Counted from the stretch's first letter, positions 26,627-37,590 are shown. The stretch is DNA of 64,000 nt from Nannocystis pusilla (GCF_026626665.1 NZ_JAPNKE010000002.1:10064001-10128000), one strand, 5' to 3'. Notes: generated from the sequence alone by a model not told the origin. Translations and numbers: made by a program.

Positions 26627-27241
26627 TCAGTACCAGGCGAATCGGAGCCCGACGTACGGCGTGTGCCGCAGGCCGTCGCCCGGGACCGCGCGGAGGTCGT
26701 AGAGCAGCGCGACGCCGAGGGCGGCGCTGGCGTTGAGCCAGAACTCGTAGCCGAGGCCCACCACGCCGCCGGCGCCCATGCGGACGCGGCGGCCGTCGCC
26801 CTGGGGCACGCCGCCGATGCCGAGGCCGGTGCGGACGAAGAAGCCGCGGACGATGAAGATGTTGGCCTCGACGTCGCCGCCGAAGAACACCTTGGGGCCG
26901 AAGCGGCTCGACATGTACGTGCCGAGGTGGAGGTTGACGCCGAGCGTGAGGCGCTTGCCGACGCCGCCGCCGAGGGCCAGCTCGATGCGTCCGCCGGGGA
27001 TGAAGGCCGTCGCCTCGTTGTAGGTGCGGGCGAACAGCGGGCTGTCGAAGTACGTGGCGCCGAAGCCGATGCCGGGGCCGATGAAGAAGCCGCGGCGGTC
27101 CTGCGGGCCCTCGATCTCGATGCCGCGGCGGCCGAGCACGCTGGCCTCGGCGACCGGCGCGAGGCTGCACAGGCCGAGGTAGGCGCCGACGACCATCAGG
27201 AGGGAGTGCAGGGCGCGGAGACGAAGGCGACGACGCATCAT
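26627..27241 (-). CDS. Outer-membrane beta-barrel protein
   Basis: 204 residues with a signal peptide (LHSLLMVVGAYLGLCSLAPVAEA) and then repeated amphipathic strands: GFFIGPGIGFGATYF, GGRIELALGGGVGKRLTLGVNLHLGTYM, FVRTGLGIGG, MGAGGVVGLGYEFWLN. It ends HTPYVGLRFAWY with a terminal aromatic. This is the pattern of small eight-stranded barrels of the OmpA/OmpW-like class. No specific function can be given. It follows the COG3014-like gene by 70 bases in the same direction. Confidence 0.8.
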   Translation of the reverse strand: MMRRRLRLRALHSLLMVVGAYLGLCSLAPVAEASVLGRRGIEIEGPQDRRGFFIGPGIGFGATYFDSPLFARTYNEATAFIPGGRIELALGGGVGKRLTLGVNLHLGTYMSSRFGPKVFFGGDVEANIFIVRGFFVRTGLGIGGVPQGDGRRVRMGAGGVVGLGYEFWLNASAALGVALLYDLRAVPGDGLRHTPYVGLRFAWY

Positions 27242-27311
27242 GGGGCACCTCGAGGGAGAGCGTGGGAGTGAGACGAAGCGCGAGGCGGTTGACGATCAGC
27301 GTAAGCGAGGG

Positions 27312-28702
27312 TCAGCGCAGGGTGGTGACGTCCAGCACAACAAAGCCGCCGGCCGGGACATCGAACGAGTAGTTGCGGGTCTCGCTGCCCCCGCGGCCGG
27401 ACGCGACCACGGTGGCGGCGTGCGGACCGGGCTGCACGGGGACGCGCGCGACGAGGACGAGGCCCGGGAGCAGGGTCCAGGAGCGGGTGTCCGGGCGGTC
27501 GGCCGCGAGCAAGGCGCCCTCGGCCGCGAGCGCGGCGAACAGGCCGATGATCGCGCCGCCCTCCTTCGCGCTGTTGCCGGCCGCGCGGGCGCCCTCGGCC
27601 ACCGCCGCGCGGACGATGAGGCGCGAGATCGCGGCGCCGATGATCTTCGGCTTCATCTGCTCGTACTCGTCGATGACCTCGGTCTGGATGTCGCTGGCGA
27701 TCTCGAGCCCGACCGGCTGGCCGTCGACGCGCAACTCGGCGGTCTCGAACGCGCTGCCCGACGGCACCAGCTCGGGGTAGACGACCATCTTGAGCGCGCT
27801 GCGCTCGAGCACGCGGCTGTCGCCGGTGATGTAGGCGTGGGCCAGGCCGATGGCGGCGCCGATCGGCATGTGCCGCGCCTCCTTGAGCGGGACCCGGCCG
27901 ACGCTGACGACCACCAAGACCTCGCTCGGCGCCTGGGCTGTCTCATAGGACATGCCCCCAAGGACAGCGTCGATCCGCGGCGAGCGGTAGCCGGCCAGCG
28001 CCGACAGCCGCTGGACCGGGCCGACCAGGCTGGCGAACGGGCGCGCCTGCAGGGCCTCGTCGTAGTAGCGCAGCGCCGACTCGTGCTCGCCGAGGCGCTC
28101 GAACACGAAGCCGGCCAGCCAGCTGCCGAACGCGCCGTGGGGGTGGACGACGTCGGCCTCGCCCTCGGCGCGCGGGCGGCCGCGCTGGTCGTAGCTGGTG
28201 AGGTACTCGTGCATCACGGTGAAGCGCTTGGCCTCGACGCGCGCGCCCGAGAGGTCGCCCTGCAGCAGGTAGTTGAGGAGGTTGTAGGCGTTGAGGACCA
28301 GCTTCTCCGACGGCGGCGCCTTGTACTTGGTGGAGCTGTCGGAGAACACGTACTTGCCGAGCTGGCCGGCGCCGTCGCGGGCGATGTCGAGGAGCTCGAG
28401 CTGCTTCTCGGCGACCGAGAGGTCGCGGGCGCTGAGCTTGTAGGCGCCGCTGGCGTGGAGGATCATGCCGCGCTCGAGCAGGGCGAGCGCGGTGTCCTTC
28501 TTCCACTTGGTCGGCATGTCCTTGCTGCTGCGGGTGCCGAGCAGCTTGTTGACCTGCTTCTCCGCGCCGGGCAGGTCGCCCCGCTGGGCCGCGCCGCGGC
28601 CTCGCGGGTGCGGTCCGAGTAGGTCGCACAGCCGGTGGTGAGGACCAGGCCGAGCGAGAGCGCGGCAAGGCCGGCTCGCGGGCGCGCGGACGGGGCGACC
28701 AT
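27312..28702 (-). CDS. COG3014-like lipoprotein (frameshift near 28593)
   Basis: The gene opens with a lipoprotein signal (GLVLTTGCATYSDRTREAA). After a one-base gap in a GC run near 28593 it continues AAQRGDLPGAEKQVNKLLGTR into WKKDTALALLERGMILHASG, a TPR-like region, and a C-terminal domain with a Gly/Ala-rich hydrophobic stretch. Joined, it is about 463 residues. The arrangement resembles the uncharacterised COG3014 family seen beside LpoB-type genes in other proteobacteria, which is also its position here, eight bases after the LpoB-like gene. A role in peptidoglycan synthesis control is inferred from that pairing. Confidence 0.72.
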
Positions 28703-28709
28703 GGGCCCT

Positions 28710-29333
28710 CTAGCGGACGATCGCCTTGCTGCGCTCGGCCTTGTATTGGAAGCGCACCAGGCTGGTCTCGACCTCGATCACCTGGATGAACAGGGTGTAC
28801 TGGACCCGGCGCTCCTTGTTGAAGAACTCGTCGACGCTGCCGACCTTGCCGGTGACGAAGTACTTGGCGCCGATCTGGCGCGAGATCTGGGCGGCGAAGT
28901 TCGGGTCGTAGACCGAGCGGTTCTGCTGCACCGCGGCCTCGCTGGCCATCTCCGCCTGGCGCTCGCGGCTGACCACCTGGACCACGCCGCTGTTGACGAG
29001 CTCGGTCTCGAGGTCGCCGAGAAGCGTGTTGAGCTGGTCGTCGATGTGCTCCGAGGTCTCGTTCTTGAACGGCCAGATCGCCACGATCACCGGGGCCGGG
29101 AAGCTCGTGATCTGGGCCCAGAACGGCGAGGCGTGCAGCTTCTCGAGCGAGACCTGCAGCAGGTCCTGCAGGTCCTTGCGGTCGAGCGTGGTGCTCATCG
29201 CGCCCTGGTCGAGGTTGGGGTTCTCGGTGCCGGGCCCGCCGCGCACCGCCTTGGGCTTGCAGCCGAGGTTGGCGCCGAGGCCGGAGGTGAGCGCGACGCC
29301 GAGGGCGAGGAGCTGGAGGGGACGTGCAGGCAT
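28710..29333 (-). CDS. LpoB-like penicillin-binding-protein activator
   Basis: 207 residues with a lipoprotein signal (LGANLGC, Cys about 25). The LpoB core is evident: VIVAIWPFKNETSEHIDDQL, DLETELVNSGVVQVVSRER, IGAKYFVTGKVGSV and YTLFIQVIEVETSLV. In enterobacteria LpoB is an outer-membrane lipoprotein that reaches through peptidoglycan to activate PBP1B; whether the partner here is the same is unknown. It is first in a minus-strand operon with the COG3014-like gene. Confidence 0.85.
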   Translation of the reverse strand: MPARPLQLLALGVALTSGLGANLGCKPKAVRGGPGTENPNLDQGAMSTTLDRKDLQDLLQVSLEKLHASPFWAQITSFPAPVIVAIWPFKNETSEHIDDQLNTLLGDLETELVNSGVVQVVSRERQAEMASEAAVQQNRSVYDPNFAAQISRQIGAKYFVTGKVGSVDEFFNKERRVQYTLFIQVIEVETSLVRFQYKAERSKAIVR

Positions 29334-29430
29334 GGCGTGAAGAAGGCTGGGGTGACGGGAGCCGCGCGGTGAGACCCGCGGCGCCGCGGAGACATTCAGG
29401 GCGTGCAGGGAGTGAGCGACGTCCCCACGC

Positions 29431-29742
29431 TCAAAAGATTAAGAGGACGGCGGGCATGCTGTACAGCCGGGCGTACACCTCCTCGACCTCCTCGACCTGC
29501 TCGGCGTGGAGCGTGAACGTGAGGCAGAGGCGGTCGCCCGAGCGGGTCAGTCGTTCGCTCACGACCAGCCGCGCGGGGCCGACCACGCCGTGCGCGAGGT
29601 CGACCGCCTCGGCCCGGAACGCGTCGTCCGCGGGGCCGAAGGCCTTGATCGTGTACTCCCCGGGGAAGCTGTGGGCGGCGAGGATCGCCTCGCGCGCGGG
29701 GGCCCGGCGCGTCTCGTCGGGCCGGTGGGTAGATCCGGACAT
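29431..29742 (-). CDS. DUF493 family protein (YbeD-like)
   Basis: 103 residues starting MSGSTHRPDETRR, with the ferredoxin-like DUF493 core FPGEYTIKAFGPADDAF and GDRLCLTFTLHAEQVEEVEEVYARL. YbeD proteins are small regulators of unclear function, sometimes lipoate-linked. The ATG at 29742 is chosen because the 12 codons upstream are not conserved in type; that ATG sits inside an ATGTCC motif. It follows the sigma-factor gene by 37 bases. Confidence 0.82.
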   Translation of the reverse strand: MSGSTHRPDETRRAPAREAILAAHSFPGEYTIKAFGPADDAFRAEAVDLAHGVVGPARLVVSERLTRSGDRLCLTFTLHAEQVEEVEEVYARLYSMPAVLLIF

Positions 29743-29779
29743 GGGGCCGTGGTTAGCACGCCACGGCGCGCCCGGCACC

Positions 29780-31028
29780 TCATTGGTTCAGGACGGCGAG
29801 GATCAGCTCCGGCCCGCCCGGCTCCGCGACCCCGAGCGTGGTCCCCGAGGGCCACGGCACGAGATCGCCGGGGCGCGCCGCGCCGGCCTCCTCGTGACTG
29901 AGGCCGCCCTGGAGCACCAGCACGCGCGCCTCGCTGTGCGGGTAGCGGGACGGGATGACGGCGCCCGGCGCGACGCGCACGATCAGCCGCCGCGGCCAGG
30001 CCGCGCGCTGGACCACCGTGATGTCGCTGTCGCCGACGGCATCTGGCTCTTCGGACATGCTCTCTGGGACACGGACTTCGGACCCTGTCTCGAGGGGCAG
30101 GATCCGCAGGCCGGCGTCGTCGCGCCAGCCGCGGGGGGCGTCGACGCGGGCGAGGATCTCGCGGGCGTCGTGGAGCGGCAGGCGCAGCAGGGCGGCGAGG
30201 TCGTCGGTGAAGGGGCTGAGGCGCTCGGGGCCGGCGATCGCGGCGACCAGGCGCGCGCGTCTGCGGCAGCAGGGCGGCGGGGAAGGTGTAGAGCGCGAGG
30301 CCGTGGACGTTGTCGCGCTGGGCGGCGACCTCGCTGGCTTGCAGCTCACCGATCGCCTCGCCGCGGTCGAAGCGGGCGCGGTCCTCGAGCGAGAGCTCGT
30401 CGAGCAGATACGCGGCGGCGAGGCGGTCGTGCGGGCGCGGGACGTCGATGCTCGGCGCGGTGCCGGCCAGCGCGGCCGACAGCCGCCGCAGGCCGTCGGC
30501 GACCTGGGCGCGCACGACCTCGGGCGAGGTGCGGGCGCGGTCGGCGATCTCGCCGGCGCCGAGACCCTCGAAGTAGGCCAGCTGGAGGGCGCTGCGCGGC
30601 TCGTCGTCGAGGTCGAGCATCGCCGTCTGCACGGCCTGGCGCAGCGGGCCCACGTCGGGCGCCTCGGTCTTGTCGTCGAGGGTGGTGATCTGGGTGTCGT
30701 GGACGGCCGCCATGCGAGCGGCGCGGTGCTCGGGCAGGGCGCGCAGGGCCGCGGCGCGGGCGCCGATGGTCCACCACACGCGCACGCTGGCCTGGCGCGG
30801 GTCGAACTGCTTGGCGCCGCGCCAGGCGTCGAGGAGGACGCCGTAGACGGTGCTCTCGGCGGCCACGCGGTCGCCGAGGATCCGCAGGGTCGCGCCCAGC
30901 AGGGCCGGGGCGTAGCTCTCGCACAGCTCGATGAAGGCGACGGCGTCGCCGCGGGCGGCGGCGGCCATTCGCTGCGCGGCCCCGACGTCTCCGGGCACCG
31001 CGAAGTTGATCGGGGGGGCGCCTTGCAT
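29780..31028 (-). CDS. ECF sigma factor fused to anti-sigma/cupin region (frameshift near 30258)
   Basis: The N-terminal half has sigma region 2 (RGDAVAFIELCESYAPALLGATLRIL, VYGVLLDAW) and region 4 (LDLDDEPRSALQLAYFEGLGAGEIADRARTSPE). A segment like an anti-sigma N-terminus follows (LAAAYLLDELSLEDRARF) but lacks the zinc HxxxCxxC. After an indel in a CG run near 30258 comes a ChrR-type cupin: VRVAPGAVIPSRYPHSEARVLVLQGGL and ELILAVLNQ. Joined, it is about 415 residues, combining transcription factor and inhibitor in one chain. If the break were real it would split the pair into two proteins. The cupin suggests sensing of oxidised or metal-bound ligands. Confidence 0.78.
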
Positions 31029-31248
31029 GCGTTCATGAGGGTTTCGCGGCCGGGTTCGCTTGTCAAGCGCGCGGCCGCGGGGATGTCTCTTGGGGCATGT
31101 TCGTCGTGGCCGCGACGTACGCTCCGGCTCGCTGTCGCCGCCGTCGCCGGCGCGTCGAGCGACGATCGCGCAAGGCCGGGCGAGCGCGCGCGAGGCGTCA
31201 CCGGCGCTGGCGAACTCGTCGCGGCCCGGGCATGCTGAGAGCCCCTGG

Positions 31249-31689
31249 ATGCGCGCCGACGACGACGATGACGAGGATGAGGCCGAGGCGGGTCCGACGG
31301 CCGCCGGCCCCGCCGGTGACCCCGCGCTGCAGTCGGTGCGCCTCGACAAGTGGTTGTGGGCGGCCCGCTGCTTCAAGACCCGCGGGCTGGCGAGCGAGGC
31401 GTGCGCGGCCGGTCACGTGAAGGTCGGCGGCGTCACGGCCAAGGCGGCCCGATCGCTGAAGCGCGGCGAGGAGGTCACGATCAAGACCGGCGACGGGGTC
31501 CGGATCCTGGAGGTGCTGGGGCTCAGCGAGCGGCGCGGCCCGGCTGCAGTGGCCCGCACGCTCTTCAACGACAAGTCGCCGCCGCGTCCGCCGCCGACCG
31601 AGGTGCCCGGAATGGTCGTGCGCGATCGCGGCCTCGGCCGGCCGACCAAACAAGAACGCCGTGACATCCGCCGCCTCCGCGGCTACTGA
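31249..31689 (+). CDS. S4-domain RNA-binding protein (Hsp15/HslR-like)
   Basis: 146 residues. After an acidic N-terminus, the S4 domain is VRLDKWLWAARCFKTRGLASEACAAGHVKVGGVTAKAARSLKRGEEVTI. The basic tail ends RGLGRPTKQERRDIRRLRGY, both typical of Hsp15. Hsp15 binds 50S subunits carrying stalled nascent chains, so it belongs to ribosome rescue. It lies divergent from the sigma gene with a 220-bp spacer. The ATG at 31249 gives the acidic leader; an internal start is possible. Confidence 0.88.
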   Translation: MRADDDDDEDEAEAGPTAAGPAGDPALQSVRLDKWLWAARCFKTRGLASEACAAGHVKVGGVTAKAARSLKRGEEVTIKTGDGVRILEVLGLSERRGPAAVARTLFNDKSPPRPPPTEVPGMVVRDRGLGRPTKQERRDIRRLRGY

Positions 31690-32590
31690 CGCCGCGGCTC
31701 GCACACGACCTGTCGCCGCCGATGCAAAAGCGCAGCGGCGACATCGGCGCCGGGCAGTAAGAGAGAAAAGGTCGTGACCTCACTCGAGGGCGGGGAGGTC
31801 GCGCTCGCGTGAGTCGGGTGGTGAGAGCGCGATCGTCTCGCCGGTCGGGGGTGCGCGTTCGTCTCGGGTCCGTGCGATCGGGTCTGCGCTCGAGTTCGTC
31901 GTGCGAGCGCCGACGTCTCGTCGGGGTGAAGTCGGGTCCCGCCGCTCGAGCGCCGGGTCGAGTCGTGCGCGGCTGTCTCGCTGGAGCGAGATCGGTGGGC
32001 GCTCGAGTGATTGCGAGTCAGATCGTGCGAGCGATGCGCTGGAGCGCGGCGCTGGGTCGCGGAGCGAGGACGGTCGCAAGCGATGCGAGCACGAGCGCCG
32101 CGCTGGAGCGCGGGCGAGGTGGCGGAGCGAGGACGGTCGAGAGCGACGCGAGCAAGAGCGTCGCGCTGGAGCGCGGGCGAGGTGGCGGAGCGAGGACGGT
32201 CGCGAGCGACGCGAGCAAGAGGGCCGCGCTGGAGCGCGGCGAGGTCGCGGAGCGAGGACGGTCGGGGAGAGGTCGAGACGAGGTCGTGTGAGGCCGACGA
32301 GTGAGGGCGCCGGAGCTCGAGAGCGAGTCCGTCGTGAGTCCGAACTTGATCGCGAGCGAGGTCGTGGCGTTGAAGAGGGGCGTCCGGGCCGAGGTCGTGA
32401 GAGGAGGTTGGCGCTCGAGCGGGAGTCACCTCGTGCGAGGGTCCGAGCTGGGGCGCGGGACGTGGCCGTGTCGGTTCGGGCGAGGCGCGGCCTCCGTCGC
32501 GGGGGCGCGTCGACCGGCGCGTCCGCCTTTCGGTGACCTCGACGTGAGACGTCCCGCCTGCGGGTGGCCGACGGAACCGGCGGTGATTGG
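31690..32590. repeat. Low-complexity intergenic region with a 63-bp tandem array
   Basis: About 900 bases rich in GAGCG/CGCTC hexamers and open in several frames on both strands. The proteins these frames would give are Arg/Ser/Glu/Ala-rich strings with no domain. The core is a tandem repeat anchored by GGAGCGAGGACGGTCG at 32061, 32124, 32187 and 32249 (period 63, 63, 62). I see no real gene here. Confidence 0.75.
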
Positions 32591-33109
32591 CTATGCCGGC
32601 GGCGGTTCGAGCGGCCAGAACCGCTGCGCCCGCACGACCGCGAGGTATGGTTCGTCGCGCAGCGGCGATGTCGGGCGTGCCCCGAGACGCCGACCGATCA
32701 CGCACACGCGGTCGCCGGGGCGGACCAGCGCCCGTTCGGTGCGCAGGCCGACGCCGTGGCGCGTGAGCAGGTCGCGGTGGAAGGCGTCGAGGTCGGTGCC
32801 GCGGTCGACGCAGACGAGGACGCGGTGCGGACCTTCGGCCACGAGGAAGTCGACGGCCTGCTGGCGGGCGACGTGGAAGGTCCGCGAAATGACGCTGAGC
32901 GCGCCGGCGACGCCGACGACGCTGTGCGGCGGCGCGGCGCGGTAGTCGATGGCGACCGCGAGCTCGCCGCTGACGGGATCGTGGATCGCCTCGAGCGGCT
33001 CGACGCTGCCGGCGAAGGTGACGAGCTCGTCACGCCCGGCCCCGAGGATGTCGGACAGTCGTTCGAGGCGACGCGGCCGCGGGGGCCAGAGGTGCTGCCA
33101 CAAGCTCAC
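32591..33109 (-). CDS. Small protein with a possible GIDE-like domain
   Basis: 172 residues starting MSLWQHLWPPRPRRLERL. The order TFAGSVEPLEAIHDPVSGELAVAIDYRA, then VDFLVAEGPHRVLVCVDR, then ALVRPGDRVCVIGRR resembles the beta-rich GIDE domain found in some bacterial membrane proteins. The similarity is weak and the membrane helices usual for that group are absent. Function is unknown. Coding is supported by the protein-like composition compared with the low-complexity region beside it. Confidence 0.6.
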   Translation of the reverse strand: MSLWQHLWPPRPRRLERLSDILGAGRDELVTFAGSVEPLEAIHDPVSGELAVAIDYRAAPPHSVVGVAGALSVISRTFHVARQQAVDFLVAEGPHRVLVCVDRGTDLDAFHRDLLTRHGVGLRTERALVRPGDRVCVIGRRLGARPTSPLRDEPYLAVVRAQRFWPLEPPPA

Positions 33110-33297
33110 GGGTGAGCCGTAGAGTAGCGCGCGTGGCCGGGCGGTTGACCGCCGCGGACGGGATTTCCCGCGGCCGGCCGGACGCTGCAGACGCGGCCGC
33201 GGACGGTGTACGGAAGAAATTCCGCCGGGGTGGCGGCGGCGAGGTGCTATGCTCCGCCCGCCCGATTGCAGGGCTTTTGAACTAAGGAGATCGGACG

Positions 33298-34662
33298 ATG
33301 AGGCGGTTCGCCAGCGAAGGCCGCGATCGGAGAGGGCGACTCTCCGGGCCCGGATGGACGTGGATGTTCGTGCTCGGCGCGGCGGCGCTGCCCATGGCGT
33401 GCAGCGACGACGACGCCGCGGGAGGTGGGAGCTACGTCGGCTCGGCGACGCAGACCACCCAGCCGCCGGCGACCACGACCGACAGCGAGACGACGACGTC
33501 GACGACCGACACGCCGACGTCGCCCACCAGCACGGTGACGACCGACGAGCCGACCACGACGCTCGTGACCACCGACGAGCCGCCGCCGGCGCTGGCGGTC
33601 GACTGCGGGGCGCTGCCGAAGGGCGCGCAGGGGGCCGAGTACCAGCACCAGCCGACCGCGTCGGGCGGCGTGCCGAAGTACACCTGGTCGGCCTCCGGTC
33701 TGCCCGACGGCCTCGCCATCAACCCCGCGAGCGGCGAGATCTCCGGCGTCCCCACCACCTCGGGCGAGTTCACCGTCGAGATCACCGTCACCGACCTCGA
33801 GGACACCGTGGCGACGGCGAGCTGTCCGGCGCTGACCGTCGGCGACCAGCTCAAGGTCGACTACGACGCGCTCGCGGCCGACGGCCCGTGCGTGGCCGCG
33901 GGCGGCGACAAGACGATCCTCGACTACGTCACCGGCGGCGACGGCTCGCCGATCACCTGCTCCACGCCGGCCGGGTCGGGCGACGGCAAGGTCCCGACGG
34001 GCCTCGGCGTCGACGACCAGAGCTGCGCGATCGTCGGGACGATCGGCGAATCGCGCTACGGCAATTGGGCGTGGATCGTCGCGGCCGAGCAGTCGGGCGT
34101 GAAGGTGTACGCGCCGTACTGCGCCAAGCAGACTCAGCAGGCGCCGAAGGCCTACGCGATCTCCGGCGACCACAGCGGGCAGATGGACAACGCGCTCGAG
34201 CCGATGGTGGTGGACTTCGATCCCGACCAGCCGCTGCGCTTCGACGGCGACGCCGACCCGCGCTTCGAGGTGAAGAAGGGCACCTGCGGTGATTCGTGCT
34301 TCTTCGGCTTCCTCTACCGCGTGACGATGTCGCCGTTCGGCACCGGCGAGTGCAAGTCCGACAAGGACGGCTGCTCCGGGCTGTGCCCGCTGGTCGCGGA
34401 CGCCAACGAGCCCGACGGCGACAAGGCGATTCAGTGCTCGCTCCTGCCCCTGATGGGCACGCCGAAGATCGGTTTCTCGCACGAGATGTGGGCGAAAGGC
34501 GACGTCCCCCCGGAGGAGTTCAAGACGCGTCCGTTCGTGGTCCAGTGGAGCATCGACTACTGCCTGTCGAACGCGGCCCCGGATTGCCAGGGCAAGGACG
34601 CGATCCTGGCCAACGGTGACAACTCGAGCTTCGAGTTCCCCGTGATCTTCCGGCCTCAGTGA
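33298..34662 (+). CDS. Lipoprotein with putative Ig-like (He_PIG) domain
   Basis: 454 residues with an N-terminal lipoprotein signal (ALPMAC, Cys about 35). A Thr/Ser-rich linker of about 50 residues follows, then an Ig-like He_PIG domain (GVPKYTWSASGLPDGLAINPASGEISGVPTTSGEFTVEITVTD). The C-terminal part is Cys-rich (for example TCGDSCFFG and DKDGCSGLCPL). It is probably displayed on the outer membrane. A good ribosome site, AAGGAG, lies eight bases before the ATG, and TGCTATGCT at 33246-33254 looks like an extended -10 element. The stop overlaps a GTG upstream of the kinase, suggesting one operon. Confidence 0.82.
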   Translation: MRRFASEGRDRRGRLSGPGWTWMFVLGAAALPMACSDDDAAGGGSYVGSATQTTQPPATTTDSETTTSTTDTPTSPTSTVTTDEPTTTLVTTDEPPPALAVDCGALPKGAQGAEYQHQPTASGGVPKYTWSASGLPDGLAINPASGEISGVPTTSGEFTVEITVTDLEDTVATASCPALTVGDQLKVDYDALAADGPCVAAGGDKTILDYVTGGDGSPITCSTPAGSGDGKVPTGLGVDDQSCAIVGTIGESRYGNWAWIVAAEQSGVKVYAPYCAKQTQQAPKAYAISGDHSGQMDNALEPMVVDFDPDQPLRFDGDADPRFEVKKGTCGDSCFFGFLYRVTMSPFGTGECKSDKDGCSGLCPLVADANEPDGDKAIQCSLLPLMGTPKIGFSHEMWAKGDVPPEEFKTRPFVVQWSIDYCLSNAAPDCQGKDAILANGDNSSFEFPVIFRPQ

Positions 34663-34688
34663 GGCATCATGGGGCGCAAGCCCGCCCG

Positions 34689-36164
<1,476 letters not shown>

Positions 36165-36183
36165 TACGATTGCGCAATGGTGC

Positions 36184-36212
36184 TTGACCCGCCCGGGGTC
36201 GTACTGTATAGA
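36184..36212 (+). promoter_or_regulatory. Strong sigma-70-like promoter
   Basis: TTGACC (36184-36189), a 17-base spacer, then TATAGA (36207-36212). This is the best housekeeping promoter match seen in the window. It starts 20 bases after the kinase stop and points toward the unknown-rtcB-prfH operon about 560 bases away, so it would give a long leader or a separate RNA. Confidence 0.55.
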
Positions 36213-36772
36213 GTGCACATCGCCTCTCACCAGGCGGTTCGGTCATGTCTCGCCACTGAGCCACATCCGCTCGAACGCAGGCCCGCTCGCCGCGTCCGTT
36301 CGTCTTCGCCCGCGGTCCACATCTCGGACGCGCGGCCGGAGCAGTCTCCCCGCCGTCTCCCGGTGAGGTGCGTCGCTTTTGCGATGACGCCCGCCGACCG
36401 CGTCGCCCCTGCGACGAGGCCCTGACGGCGGCGAGGCGCAGGACGCCGCTCTCGGGGCCCAGGAGGCCGTTTCAGGCCGTTCTGGTCGCCCGTGAGCCCC
36501 GGCAGCGAGGGCCCGCGCGACGCGGACGGGGCCGCGACGTCTTCGCACGTCGCCGCCCCGTCCGCGCCCGCGGGCTGGCCTGACGCGGCGGCGGAGGCCT
36601 CCCAATGTTCATTCGCCATTCTCGGCGAATGGGGGCAGCGTCGCCGCGCCTGCCCCGGGCATTGTCGTGTGTCGAGATTCCTGCCATGGGCAATTCGAAC
36701 TGCTGTGATTCCTGGGAGACCCACTCCATCGCCCTTGCGGGCGGAGAGGCGAGGTGTTGATTGCGTTGGGAC
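36213..36772 (+). other. Structured non-coding leader upstream of the rtcB operon
   Basis: About 560 bases with no convincing reading frame. A 19-bp stem with one mismatch forms between 36522-36540 and 36547-36565 around CTTCGC. A perfect 8-bp hairpin, CATTCGCC/GGCGAATG, lies at 36610-36631. GTCGC/GCGAC also pairs around 36410. Together with the upstream promoter this could be a regulatory leader or a small RNA gene. Confidence 0.45.
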
Positions 36773-37483
36773 ATGTATGAAGTGATCATCGAGCGGCCGC
36801 GCATGGGCGGCGGCTGGGGCGGCAAGGGCCGGCGGGCGGAGATGCGCCGCCGCGCCGACCCGGAGACCGCGCCGAACGACGAGCCGATCAGCCGCGGCCG
36901 CGGCTCAAAGCACCTGAACGAGAACCTGGCGCCGCTGCGCCGCTTCCTGCTGAGCCGGGTCGGCCGCCCGTGGGACGCGGTGCACTCGGAGATCGCGGCG
37001 CACCTGCGGGTGACGAGCGCGGTGCAGAAGCACGTCCTCGACCACCTGCGCGACATGGTCTACACCAACGTGGTGGAGATCGACGGTGGACTGTACGAGC
37101 ACGGCTCGTGGGGCGTGCGGCCGCTCGGCGCTTACCGCAGGGCGCAGGTCTACGTGTGTCCGGAGACGGGCCTGCTGAAGAAGGTGCCGTTCGTGCCGGG
37201 CCCGGCGACGCCGCCGCCCGCGATCGAGGTGGTGCCGATCGGCCGCGAGGCGCAGTACCGCAAGATCGACGGGCAGTGGTACCGCATCACCCTGTCGCCG
37301 CTGCCGCGCGAGCCGGACCGCGAGGTGCACGACCTGCTGCTCGGCGACCTGCGCAAGCTGGGGTCCCCGTGGCAGCGCGGCTGGGAGCTGAACCAGCACT
37401 ACGGCTACTGGGACCGCTACGCGACGGCGAAGCGGCAGATCGGCAAGCGCGAGCTGCGGCGGCTGCCGCCGGGGGTGCGATGA
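36773..37483 (+). CDS. Unknown protein, first gene of the rtcB-prfH operon
   Basis: 236 residues starting MYEVIIERPRMGGGWGGKG. The N-terminal 40 residues are Arg/Gly-rich and could bind RNA. The middle (LRRFLLSRVGRPWDAVHSEIAAHLRVTSAVQKHVLDHL) is helical and resembles a small helix-turn-helix or RNA-binding unit. The C-terminus is WELNQHYGYWDRYATAKRQIGKRELRRL. I cannot name a family. The stop overlaps an ATG in the rtcB frame by four bases, so its product is probably made together with the ligase and release factor. The ATG lies in GGGACATGTATG. Confidence 0.75.
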   Translation: MYEVIIERPRMGGGWGGKGRRAEMRRRADPETAPNDEPISRGRGSKHLNENLAPLRRFLLSRVGRPWDAVHSEIAAHLRVTSAVQKHVLDHLRDMVYTNVVEIDGGLYEHGSWGVRPLGAYRRAQVYVCPETGLLKKVPFVPGPATPPPAIEVVPIGREAQYRKIDGQWYRITLSPLPREPDREVHDLLLGDLRKLGSPWQRGWELNQHYGYWDRYATAKRQIGKRELRRLPPGVR

Positions 37484-37590
37484 TGGGCACGAACGACAAG
37501 AGCGCGGGACGGCGGGCGCCGCTTCGCGGCAGCGCGGCGACGAACGACGGAGACCTGGGGCCGCTGCAGGCGCCAGGCGGAGGTGCAAGG

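Noticed and set aside
31683..32705. Arg/Ser-rich minus-strand frame over the 63-bp array
   Set aside because: Repetitive and open on both strands; best explained by the tandem repeat and not by selection for protein.
36177..36425. 82-residue reading frame downstream of the strong promoter
   Set aside because: Its start lies within the promoter region, the composition is Arg/Pro-rich and no ribosome site precedes it. A structured RNA seems likelier.
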